Positions 43,960-52,087 of a stretch of DNA of 64,000 nucleotides are shown one piece after another (the stretch's first letter is position 1; each line of letters begins with the position of its first letter). This DNA is from CAXMRP01 sp965216515 (GTDB lineage: Bacteria > Pseudomonadota > Alphaproteobacteria > Rhizobiales > Afifellaceae). A model generated the notes under the pieces. It did no database searches and had not been told where the DNA came from. It saw nothing but the letters and a program-made list of their open reading frames with translations. A program made the translations under genes and the position numbers. The stretch covers positions 1,860,001 through 1,924,000 of the forward strand of contig OZ244173.1 of NCBI GenBank assembly GCA_965216515.1, given 5' to 3'.

Positions 43960-45087
43960 CTATACCGGCAGCGCGGTGCAGTCTTGCGGCGAAAGCAAAA
44001 ACTTCACGTCCTGCCCGGCCTCCAATTCGTCGGCGGAACCTCCAATGGCCTCGGCAACGGCCTTGCCGCCGGCTGCCAGCTTGACATGAATTTCGACTTT
44101 CGAGCCCAGATAGACGATATGGGTGATCGTCGCGGCAAGCGCTGCCGTGCCATCGGACATGGCGGCATCCCGCAAGATTGCGCATCGTTCCGGGCGCACC
44201 GCGACGCTGACCTGTTGCCCTGCCTGGCTGTCAGCCCGGAACGTGGCGGTCACCCGGCTGCTGTCGGCGAACTCGACAAGGCCGGCGGATCCGGCGGATG
44301 CGCCTTCGACAACGGTGGCCGATATCAGATTCATCGATCCGATGAACTGGGCGACAAAGCGGTTGACCGGCGCTTCATAGATCTCTTTCGGTGATCCGAT
44401 CTGTTCGACCTGGCCCTCGTTCATCACGGCAATTCTGTCAGACATCGCCAATGCCTCCGACTGGTCATGAGTAACGAATATCGTCGGGACAGACAGTTGC
44501 CGTTGAAGGCGGACAACCTCCAGCCGCATCTCCTCGCGAAGCTTCAAATCGAGATTGGAGAGCGGTTCATCAAGAAGCAGGAATTCAGGATTGATCACCA
44601 GCGCGCGGGCCAGCGCGACGCGCTGCCGCTGGCCGCCGCTGAGCGCCTGCGGGGACCGGCTTCCCAATCCGCCGAGACGGACAAGATCAAGCATTTCCTC
44701 CACCCGCGCATCGATTTCCGGCTTGGGCACCCGGCGCGCGCGCAATCCGTAGCCGACATTCTGGGCAACCGACATGTGCGGAAAAAGCGCATAATCCTGA
44801 AACACCACGCCGATGCCCCGTTTGAACGGCGGGAGCCCGACCAGTGGCTTGCCGCGCAGCAAGACCTTGCCGGCATCCGGCTCGATAAACCCGGCAATGA
44901 TGCTGAGCGTTGTCGTCTTGCCGCAGCCCGAAGGCCCCAGAAGCGTGACGAATTCGCCCTGCTCAACGGAGATATTCAGATCGCGAACCGCCCAGTGCGT
45001 GCCGTACGCTTTCCCGATATCCCGCAGCACAAGCGCTGTTGTTTCGGTCGCAGCGGCCCCGGCCATGCTATTGCTGCTTTGCAGCAT
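43960..45087 (-). CDS. Spermidine/putrescine-type ABC transporter ATP-binding protein
   Basis: 375 residues from the ATG at 45087 with TTGGAG upstream, overlapping the preceding gene by 20 bp. Walker A is GPSGCGKTTT, the Q-loop is VVFQDYALFPHMSV, the signature is LSGGQRQRVA, Walker B is FLLLDEPLSNLD and the switch is FVTHDQSEALAM. A C-terminal TOBE domain follows. It is the PotA-like ATPase of the importer encoded upstream. The actual substrate could be a polyamine, an amino-acid derivative or another small cation. Confidence 0.92.
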   Translation of the reverse strand: MLQSSNSMAGAAATETTALVLRDIGKAYGTHWAVRDLNISVEQGEFVTLLGPSGCGKTTTLSIIAGFIEPDAGKVLLRGKPLVGLPPFKRGIGVVFQDYALFPHMSVAQNVGYGLRARRVPKPEIDARVEEMLDLVRLGGLGSRSPQALSGGQRQRVALARALVINPEFLLLDEPLSNLDLKLREEMRLEVVRLQRQLSVPTIFVTHDQSEALAMSDRIAVMNEGQVEQIGSPKEIYEAPVNRFVAQFIGSMNLISATVVEGASAGSAGLVEFADSSRVTATFRADSQAGQQVSVAVRPERCAILRDAAMSDGTAALAATITHIVYLGSKVEIHVKLAAGGKAVAEAIGGSADELEAGQDVKFLLSPQDCTALPV

Positions 45088-45883
45088 AGATAAAATCTCC
45101 AAGTCGAGTGCTGCGTTGCACCACAACAACGATGAGCAACGGAATTATCAGTGATATTGCCGAAAGGGCAGCGAGCGTCGGAGCGAATCCAAACTCCAGA
45201 AATCCGAGAATCTTCACCGTTATCGGCGAGGCCGCCGGCCCGGAAAGGAAGAGCGACAGGTTGACGTCGGTAAACGAGTGAATGAAGGCAAAGAGCGCCC
45301 CGGCGACCAAGCCGTTCCGGATCAGCGGCAGAATGACCTGCCAAAGGATCTGCACCCGGTTGGCGCCCAGGCTGGCGGCGGCGGCCTCGATGTTTGTCGG
45401 CAAACCCGACAGGCTGACCGATATCGTACGAACGGCGAATGGCAGGCTGATGACGACATGGCCGACCAGCAGTGTCCCAAAGCCGACGGTGTCGAATATG
45501 CCGGTCCAGTGGAACACCTGCAGAAGGCCGATCCCGGTGGCAAGGGTCGGGAGGAGCAACGGGCCCAGAACGATCAGAATGAGGAGTTTTCGGCCCGGGA
45601 ACCGGTGCCGCACCAGTCCGAATGCCAGCGGCAGGCCGACAACGGTACACAAAAACGCCGTCGTCGTCGCCAGAACAAGGCTCAGATAGATGGCGCTCCG
45701 CCATTCCGCCGAAAACGCCTCATACCACCACCTCAGCGACCACCCCTCTGGCGGAAACGCCGAGCGTGTGCCGGCATTGAACGACACGGCGATGGTAACC
45801 AGAATCGGCACCAGCATGAATAGATAGGTAAGGCCGACCGTGATCTTGAGCCAGGTCCAGGGCCGGATGGAAAGCACGCTCAC
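45068..45883 (-). CDS. Spermidine/putrescine-type ABC transporter permease (PotC-like)
   Basis: A 271-residue membrane protein with six helices. The EAA loop reads NIEAAAASLGANRVQILW. It partners the PotB-like permease, which it overlaps by 4 bp at its start. Confidence 0.92.
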   Translation of the reverse strand: MSVLSIRPWTWLKITVGLTYLFMLVPILVTIAVSFNAGTRSAFPPEGWSLRWWYEAFSAEWRSAIYLSLVLATTTAFLCTVVGLPLAFGLVRHRFPGRKLLILIVLGPLLLPTLATGIGLLQVFHWTGIFDTVGFGTLLVGHVVISLPFAVRTISVSLSGLPTNIEAAAASLGANRVQILWQVILPLIRNGLVAGALFAFIHSFTDVNLSLFLSGPAASPITVKILGFLEFGFAPTLAALSAISLIIPLLIVVVVQRSTRLGDFIYAAKQQ

Positions 45884-46749
45884 AATTCAAGCCTCCTGCC
45901 GCCAAACCGGAACATGAGAACAAGAATGATGATCGTCGATCCGATCAGGATCGCGCCGAACGCAGCGCCGAGCGACCAGTCCAGAACCTGCATGATGAAG
46001 GTATAGATGTGGGTCGCGATCGTCCGTGAGGAGTAGCTGCCCAGAATGGCCGGTGTCGCATAGGCGCTGATTGAAATGGAAAACGCCAGCAGGAACGAAG
46101 CCACCAGTCCCGGTGCGCTCAGCGGCAGCAATATCCGTAAAAACGTCCGCCACCGGTTTTCCCCAAGGCTCATGGATGCGATCTCCAGATTTGGATTGAT
46201 CGAACTCAGGGCCGCGATGTTGGTCAGTATTCCATACGGCAGAAGGGCGTGCGCCAAACCCAGAATGATACCGCCCGTGCTGGGAATGAAGGCAATCCGT
46301 TCTTCAATGAACGCGTGGCTCACGAGCACATCGTTCACGAATCCGAACCGGTCGAGGATCACGTACCACCCATAGGTCCGCACGACGACGCTGGCCAGCA
46401 GCGGTGCCAGCGAAAGCGCAATGAGCACACCCTTGAACCGACTGTTGGTGCGAATGAGGAAATAGGAAATCGGCAGGCTAATGATGGCGACCAGCGCGCC
46501 GACGGACGCACCGACAAAAAAGGTGCGAAGAATGGCTTTCTGATAATGGGCTTTTCCGAGAATGAAGCTGAAATTCTCAAGCGTGAATTCGGATGTCAGA
46601 ACCTGGTTTTCTGATTTCAGAAGGCTCGCCGAAAGCAGAAGCGCATTTGGCAGGACAAAAAACAGCAACAAAAACACCGCAGGTCCGGCGATCAGTATCC
46701 AGTGAATACCAAACGCCGAACCTGCCTTTTGCGAATCGATCTGCCACAT
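45880..46749 (-). CDS. Spermidine/putrescine-type ABC transporter permease (PotB-like)
   Basis: A 289-residue membrane protein. It has an N-terminal helix WILIAGPAVFLLLFFVLPNA, cited here from GPAVFLLLFFVLPNA, and the EAA loop NLEIASMSLGENRWRTFL. It starts seven bases after the stop of the binding-protein gene and overlaps the PotC-like gene, so all four genes form one operon. Confidence 0.92.
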   Translation of the reverse strand: MWQIDSQKAGSAFGIHWILIAGPAVFLLLFFVLPNALLLSASLLKSENQVLTSEFTLENFSFILGKAHYQKAILRTFFVGASVGALVAIISLPISYFLIRTNSRFKGVLIALSLAPLLASVVVRTYGWYVILDRFGFVNDVLVSHAFIEERIAFIPSTGGIILGLAHALLPYGILTNIAALSSINPNLEIASMSLGENRWRTFLRILLPLSAPGLVASFLLAFSISISAYATPAILGSYSSRTIATHIYTFIMQVLDWSLGAAFGAILIGSTIIILVLMFRFGGRRLEL

Positions 46750-46756
46750 CAGCGGA

Positions 46757-47857
46757 TCAGGACATGATTTCCTGCCAGCGCAACGTCCAATCCTTCCGCT
46801 TTTCGCCGATCGTGGCCAGATCCGGCCAGACCGTCTTGGCGATTTTCTCTTTGGTCGCTATCTGGCGGCTGAGGAATTCCTCGGGGAAGTCGGTGATGTC
46901 ATTGCGCCCCGGGCCGGCATGATAGGCCAGCGAGAATTCGCGCTGAATCTCCTTCGAAAGACGGAAGTTGACGAATTCGAAGGCCAGATCCTTGTTGGCC
47001 GCACCCGTCGGCACGGCGGCAACGTCCGGCAGGCCGAATACGCCCTCCTTGGGAACCACCATCTCGAACGGCAGGCCGCGGCTGATATAGAGTGCCGCAC
47101 GACCGCTCCAGTAAGGCGAAATCCACACCTGGCCGTTCTCGAAATGGGGAATCGCCTCCGAAGAACCGGTGACAACGACCCCGAGATACGGCTTTTGCGC
47201 TTTCAGAATATCCCATGCCGGTTCGATATTGTCCGTTCCGCCGCCTTCCAGGCGTGCCGCATAGAGCAACGCGAAGATCGACAGAAGATTGGCCGGATTG
47301 TAGCCGATCACATGATTGCGGATTTCCTCGCCGTAACGTTCCCACGGCCGCCAATAGTCAGCCCAGGAATCCGGCCGCTCGATCTTGTCCTTGTTATAGA
47401 CAAGCGACGCGTACTGGATCGTGTGAACCGCGCCAAATCCGGAACCGAGACCTTTGGCCTCCGCCCAGACATTGGCGAGGTTGGGGACTTCCTTCTCCGT
47501 CATCGGTTCAAGGAGACCCTCCCGGCCGCCGAGTATGACCTCGGGCGGCGTGAGAACCGCCGCCACATCGAATCCGGGCTTCCCGCCGGCGGCGCGGAGC
47601 TTCGCCATATCCTGCGACGCGGTACCCGTTGCGTCATGAATGACGGTTACGCCGAACTTTTCCTCAAAGGGCTTGATGACAGTCTGTTCGAATATCTTCT
47701 GGTATTCCCCGCCTTGCGAGTTCACCACCAGTTGTTTGTCGGCGGCGCGCGCGATTACCGCAGGCGCCGTGCCCGCCGCGACCATTGCCGCCAATCCGCC
47801 CGAATATTTGAGAACTTCGCGTCTTGACGTCTTGTGCGATGCTTTGTTTTTGCCCAC
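46757..47857 (-). CDS. Tat-exported substrate-binding protein of a PotD-type ABC transporter
   Basis: 366 residues from a GTG at 47857 preceded by GGGAGG at good spacing; an ATG at 47881 is possible but would place the ribosome site inside the gene. The N-terminus has a twin-arginine motif SRREVLK followed by a hydrophobic stretch and APAVIARAA. The mature part is a family 1/PotD-like binding protein (VNSQGGEYQKIFEQTVIKPF, then GFDVAAVLTPPEVI). Tat export implies that it folds in the cytoplasm, perhaps with a cofactor or for rapid folding. It heads the importer operon. Confidence 0.9.
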   Translation of the reverse strand: MGKNKASHKTSRREVLKYSGGLAAMVAAGTAPAVIARAADKQLVVNSQGGEYQKIFEQTVIKPFEEKFGVTVIHDATGTASQDMAKLRAAGGKPGFDVAAVLTPPEVILGGREGLLEPMTEKEVPNLANVWAEAKGLGSGFGAVHTIQYASLVYNKDKIERPDSWADYWRPWERYGEEIRNHVIGYNPANLLSIFALLYAARLEGGGTDNIEPAWDILKAQKPYLGVVVTGSSEAIPHFENGQVWISPYWSGRAALYISRGLPFEMVVPKEGVFGLPDVAAVPTGAANKDLAFEFVNFRLSKEIQREFSLAYHAGPGRNDITDFPEEFLSRQIATKEKIAKTVWPDLATIGEKRKDWTLRWQEIMS

Positions 47858-47932
47858 AACAAGCCTCCCGATGCATATCATTGAGAATCAGCCGGATCAC
47901 GGCGGGACGCGCCGCGCCCGACATACGGCGAG

Positions 47933-48002
47933 TGTAGAGGGCGCGCAAAGACAACGTCCAATAGCTACTTGAGCCAATTCAATAACGCCAGGTTATGGAA
48001 TT
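47933..48002 (-). promoter_or_regulatory. Promoter with upstream 27-bp palindrome for the PotD-type operon
   Basis: On the minus strand, -35 TTGGAC (47961-47956) and -10 TCTACA (47938-47933) are 17 bp apart and about 75 bases upstream of the GTG. Directly upstream lies a near-perfect palindrome at 47976-48002: AATTC, one base, ATAAC, GCCAG, GTTAT, one base, GAATT, with one mismatched pair. Its position upstream of the -35 box fits an activator site. No regulator gene is adjacent. Confidence 0.6.
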
Positions 48003-48140
48003 TGGGCCGCCGCTGAGTGCGAACCTGCCAGCGTGGACCGGACGAAATTGCCCCCAGGTTCGGCTCAGATCACCGGTTTGCCGCATGACTGTTTTGCCAA
48101 TCGGCAATTCGCCGGCGCGGCGCGGCAGGATTCCGCGCAT

Positions 48141-48161
48141 AATTCCATAACCGTCGGTTAG
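48141..48161. promoter_or_regulatory. Second copy of the operator half-site, inverted
   Basis: AATTCCATAACC (48141-48152) is the exact inverted copy of GGTTATGGAATT at 47991-48002, and ATAAC-N5-GTTAG (48147-48161) repeats the inner palindrome. It may be a secondary binding site for the same regulator. The 392-bp region 47858-48249 has no gene besides these sites. Confidence 0.5.
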
Positions 48162-48249
48162 ATGGCTCCGTCCGCGGACATGGCCTTGCGGCAGGCCGGT
48201 CCTCTGTCACCGCAATACAACGCCTTGCCCATCGCCATGAGCAATTCCG

Positions 48250-49302
48250 TCACGCCTGGCGCTCGCTGGACGGCCGGGCGCCGGTCAGGGCCAATTCCTC
48301 CGCAAAATGGCATGCCGCCCTGTGTGTCCCGACAATGATCCGCAGTTCCGGTATGTCGGACCGGCACTGGTCCCGGGCGAACGGGCATCGCGGATGGAAG
48401 GGGCAACCCTCCGGCGGACTCATCGGGTCCGGCAGCTCTCCGGAAACGGTGTTCCGGGCAAAATTCTTCCGCGGCACGGAATCGATGAGCGCCTGTGTGT
48501 AGGGATGCCGCGGCCGTTCGAACAGTTCATCTGTACCGGCAATCTCAACGATCTTTCCAAGATACATGACGGCCACACGGTGGCTCACATACCGGATAAC
48601 GGCCAGGTTGTGTCCGATGAACAGGAGTGCCAGGCCGCGCCGTTTCTGCAGTTCCAGAATGAGATTGAGGACTTGCGCCTGGATGGAGACATCCAGCGAA
48701 GATACCGGCTCGTCTGCGACGATGAACTGTGGATCCAGCGCCATCGCCCGGGCAATCGCCACACGTTGTCTTTGTCCGCCGGAAAGCTGGTGCGGATAGC
48801 GCTTGCCGTGATGGCTGTCGAGCCCGACATCGACCAGCAACTCATCGACTTTCGTTGCACGATTCCGTTTGGCAACTCCATTCGCGCGCAGCGGCTCGGC
48901 GATGTTCGTGGCAACCGACAGCCTCGGATTCAGCGAAGAAAACGGATCCTGAAACACGATCTGCATGTCGCGCCGGAGTTTGCGCATATTGACCGAGCTC
49001 AGGGAGAATATGTCGACAGAACTGTTCTCGCCATCTTCGGCAAACGTCCGGCTGCGGAAACGGGCGTGCCCCTCGCTTGGTGATATCAGCCGCAGCAGGG
49101 CGCGGCCGACTGTTGTCTTCCCGCATCCGCTCTCACCCACCAGGCCGAGCGTTTCGCCCTCGGTAATATCGAAGTCAATCCCGTTGATTGCATGAACGAA
49201 GCGGGTCGGCCGACCAAGGATATTCCGCTGAACGGGAAATCGCTTGGTCAATCCCCTGACGGTCAAAAGATCGCGGTTTTGCGTCTGCTGATCGTTTGTC
49301 AT
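48250..49302 (-). CDS. dppF: Dipeptide ABC transporter ATP-binding protein DppF (second system)
   Basis: 350 residues from the ATG at 49302, which follows GAAGGAAACC and overlaps the upstream stop (ATGA). Walker A is GESGCGKTTV, the Q-loop is VFQDPFSSLNPR, the signature is LSGGQRQRVA and Walker B is FIVADEPVSSLDV. The switch has Asn in place of Asp: FIGHNLAVIR. The C-terminal motif is CPFHPRCPFARDQC. It is the last gene of the second Dpp operon. Confidence 0.93.
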   Translation of the reverse strand: MTNDQQTQNRDLLTVRGLTKRFPVQRNILGRPTRFVHAINGIDFDITEGETLGLVGESGCGKTTVGRALLRLISPSEGHARFRSRTFAEDGENSSVDIFSLSSVNMRKLRRDMQIVFQDPFSSLNPRLSVATNIAEPLRANGVAKRNRATKVDELLVDVGLDSHHGKRYPHQLSGGQRQRVAIARAMALDPQFIVADEPVSSLDVSIQAQVLNLILELQKRRGLALLFIGHNLAVIRYVSHRVAVMYLGKIVEIAGTDELFERPRHPYTQALIDSVPRKNFARNTVSGELPDPMSPPEGCPFHPRCPFARDQCRSDIPELRIIVGTHRAACHFAEELALTGARPSSERQA

Positions 49303-50297
49303 GCGGTTTCCTTCATCAACCAGCATGTCACAGCATGCCCGTCGCCAACATCGAAACTGGGCGGATCTTTAGAGCAAATTGCCATGACATGCGGGCAACG
49401 GGTGCGAAACCGGCATCCGCTGGTGATGGTGCCGATCTGTGGCACCACCCCCTGGATCGGATCGACTTTCTGGCCGCGTGGCGTGTCGAGCGTCGGCACC
49501 GAGGCGATCAATCCGGCGGTGTATGGATGGGCCGGGCGGTTCACCACGTCATCGACCGTGCCATATTCGACGATCTGGCCCAGATACATCACGGCCACCT
49601 CATCGGCGACTTGCTGGATGACGCCGATGTCGTGGGTGATGAACAAGATCGCACTGCCAAGCCTTTGTTGCAGGTCCTTGATCAAATCCAGCACCTGCGC
49701 CTGAATGGTCACGTCCAGCGCCGTCGTCGGCTCGTCGGCAATCAGCAGGGACGGATTGCAGGCCAATGCGATTGCGATCACCGCCCGCTGCCGCATTCCC
49801 CCGGAAAATTCGTGCGGATACTGGTCGATCCGCTCTTCCGGAGACGGCACGCCAACAAGTTGAAGCAGTTCGACGGCGCGTTTACGTGCTTCCGCCTGGG
49901 TGCAATCTCCATGCTCCAGAACCATCTCCGCGATCTGCGCACCAATTGTGTAGACCGGATCGAGCGCCGTCATCGGCTCCTGGAAGATCATCGCGATCTC
50001 CGCACCGCGCAGTTTTCGCATTTCCGGGCTGTTTTGCGCGTATTGGAGGATATCGATCGGATCCGTTGCCTTGTCCGGCGCATACAGGATCTGTCCACCG
50101 TCGATATGCAGATTGGTGCCCTGAAACAGCTGCATGATGCTGAGTGCGGTCATGGATTTTCCGCAGCCGCTTTCGCCGACGATTCCCAGGCTCCGACCGG
50201 ATTGGATTGCCAGGCTCACACCATTCAGGATCCGCGCGCCATGTTCGCCTGTGCCGAACGACACGTGAAGGTCACGAATTTCCAAAAGCGGCTTCAC
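49299..50297 (-). CDS. dppD: Dipeptide ABC transporter ATP-binding protein DppD (second system)
   Basis: 332 residues from a GTG at 50297, three bases after the dppC stop. Walker A is GESGCGKSM, the Q-loop is IFQEPMTALDP, the signature is FSGGMRQRA and Walker B is LLIADEPTTALDV, with the Cys cluster CRFRTRCPHVMAIC. It works with DppF encoded next. Confidence 0.93.
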   Translation of the reverse strand: MKPLLEIRDLHVSFGTGEHGARILNGVSLAIQSGRSLGIVGESGCGKSMTALSIMQLFQGTNLHIDGGQILYAPDKATDPIDILQYAQNSPEMRKLRGAEIAMIFQEPMTALDPVYTIGAQIAEMVLEHGDCTQAEARKRAVELLQLVGVPSPEERIDQYPHEFSGGMRQRAVIAIALACNPSLLIADEPTTALDVTIQAQVLDLIKDLQQRLGSAILFITHDIGVIQQVADEVAVMYLGQIVEYGTVDDVVNRPAHPYTAGLIASVPTLDTPRGQKVDPIQGVVPQIGTITSGCRFRTRCPHVMAICSKDPPSFDVGDGHAVTCWLMKETA

Positions 50298-50300
50298 GGG

Positions 50301-51170
50301 TCAGCGCTCCGAAACTGTGGCTGTAACCGAATGCGTTCGCGGATCGAGCAGATCGCGAAGCCAGTCGCCGACGAAGTTGAACCCGATGACCGTGATCATG
50401 ATCGCCAGCCCCGGAAATGTTGTGAGCCACCAGGCGATATTGATCAGTGCACGGCCTTCCTGGAGGAGGCCGCCCCAGGATGGAATTTCCGGTGGCGTGC
50501 CCAATCCCAGAAATGACAGCCCGGATTCGATAAGGATGACGAATCCCAGCTCCAGTGTGGCGATGACCATGACCGGACCGGAAATGTTGATCAGGACATG
50601 CCGGAATAGGATGTCGCTCGTTGTCAGGCCCGAAGCCACACAAGCCTGAATGAACTCCCGTTCTTTCAGTTCCAGCACGAGTCCGTAGACGATCCGCGTA
50701 TATTCGACCCAGCGGGCGATGATAAAAGCGACGATGATATTGGTCACGCCCGGCTCAAAAATCGCCATGAAGACCAAGGCGAGGAGAATGAACGGAATGG
50801 CGAGAACGATATCCACCAGTCGCATGATGACAATCGCGCTCCACCCACCCAGATATCCGGCTGCCAGACCGAGGAGAATACCGATGAAGGCGGAGCCCGA
50901 CACGGCCAGCACTGCCGTGAACAGCGAAAGCCGTGCGCCGTAGAGAATTCGCGACAGCACGTCCTGGCCAAGCTTGTCTGAGCCCAGAATGTGCTTTGCG
51001 CTGCCGCCTTCCTGCCAGGCCGGAGGCGTGACCGGATGCAGAAGGTCTTGCTGGTTGGGATCCATCGGCGAGATCTGTGGCGCGAAAATCGCGCAAAACA
51101 GCACAGTGGCGAGAACCGCGAAACCGATCGCGCCCTTTCCGTCCAGTCTTGAAAAAAAGTTCCGCAGCAT
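50301..51170 (-). CDS. dppC: Dipeptide ABC transporter permease DppC (second system)
   Basis: 289 residues from the ATG at 51170, which shares a base with the dppB stop (TGATG); a GTG immediately upstream is an alternative. The DppC marker HILGSDKLGQDVLSRILYGA and the EAA loop REFIQACVASGLTTSDIL are visible. The EAA-like loop has Cys-Val in place of the common Ala-Arg. Confidence 0.93.
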   Translation of the reverse strand: MLRNFFSRLDGKGAIGFAVLATVLFCAIFAPQISPMDPNQQDLLHPVTPPAWQEGGSAKHILGSDKLGQDVLSRILYGARLSLFTAVLAVSGSAFIGILLGLAAGYLGGWSAIVIMRLVDIVLAIPFILLALVFMAIFEPGVTNIIVAFIIARWVEYTRIVYGLVLELKEREFIQACVASGLTTSDILFRHVLINISGPVMVIATLELGFVILIESGLSFLGLGTPPEIPSWGGLLQEGRALINIAWWLTTFPGLAIMITVIGFNFVGDWLRDLLDPRTHSVTATVSER

Positions 51171-52087
51171 CACGAAAGCTTTATTCTTGGATTGAGCCAG
51201 GCATACAACACGTCGACCGTCAGGTTGATCAGCGAGAAAAACACCGCGATCACCAGCGTCACTGCTTGTACGACCGGAAAGTCACGCTGATGGACCGCGT
51301 TTATCGCCAGCCTGCCGACGCCGGGCCAGGCGAACACCGTTTCGGTAATTACCGCCCCGCCCAGAAGGCCGCCGAACTGAAGGCCGATGATCGTCACGAT
51401 CGGCACGGCCGCATTGCGAAGCGCATGCTTGATCAGTATCCGCAGTTCACCGACACCTTTTGCCCGAACCATTCGGATGTAATCCTGGTGGAGCACATCC
51501 AGCATCGCGGAACGGGTGAGCCGCATGATGCGGGCGGCGGAGTATAGGGCCAGGGTGCTTGCCGGAAGGATGAGCGCCGTCAGGGAGCCGCCTCCCATGC
51601 TCGGCAGCAATCCGAGCTGGACGCTGAACAGGAGGATCGCCAGAAGTCCGATCCAGTAGACCGGCGCTGCCTGTCCGATAAGGCTCAGCGAGGTTGCGAC
51701 AACATCGATCCATGTGTTTCGGAACACGGCCGCGCACATCCCCAGCGGAAGCGCGATACACAGGCTCAACAACAACGATGCCCCTGTCAGCAGCAGCGTG
51801 GCGGGCATGCGTTCGATCACAAGCTTCAGGGCCGGTTGCTGGAACCGGTACGATACACCGAGATCCCCGGTAACCACATTGCCCATGAACTTCAGATATT
51901 GCGTGAGCAGCGGCTGATCGAGACCCAACTGTTTCCGGAATTCGACCCGCACTTCGTCGGAGGCATCGATCGGCAGCAGCAGATTGGTCGGGTCACCCGA
52001 CAATCGCTGAAGAAAGAAGATAATCGTCAGGACGCCGGCCAGAACAATCAGCAGCTGGATCAGGCGTTTGGTCAGGAACGTAAGCAT
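51170..52087 (-). CDS. dppB: Dipeptide ABC transporter permease DppB (second system)
   Basis: A 305-residue channel subunit. Its N-terminus reads LTKRLIQLLIVLAGVLTIIFF, cited from RLIQLLIVLAGVLTIIFF, and the EAA loop is DYIRMVRAKGVGELRI. Its ATG directly abuts the stop of the M20 gene. Confidence 0.93.
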   Translation of the reverse strand: MLTFLTKRLIQLLIVLAGVLTIIFFLQRLSGDPTNLLLPIDASDEVRVEFRKQLGLDQPLLTQYLKFMGNVVTGDLGVSYRFQQPALKLVIERMPATLLLTGASLLLSLCIALPLGMCAAVFRNTWIDVVATSLSLIGQAAPVYWIGLLAILLFSVQLGLLPSMGGGSLTALILPASTLALYSAARIMRLTRSAMLDVLHQDYIRMVRAKGVGELRILIKHALRNAAVPIVTIIGLQFGGLLGGAVITETVFAWPGVGRLAINAVHQRDFPVVQAVTLVIAVFFSLINLTVDVLYAWLNPRIKLS

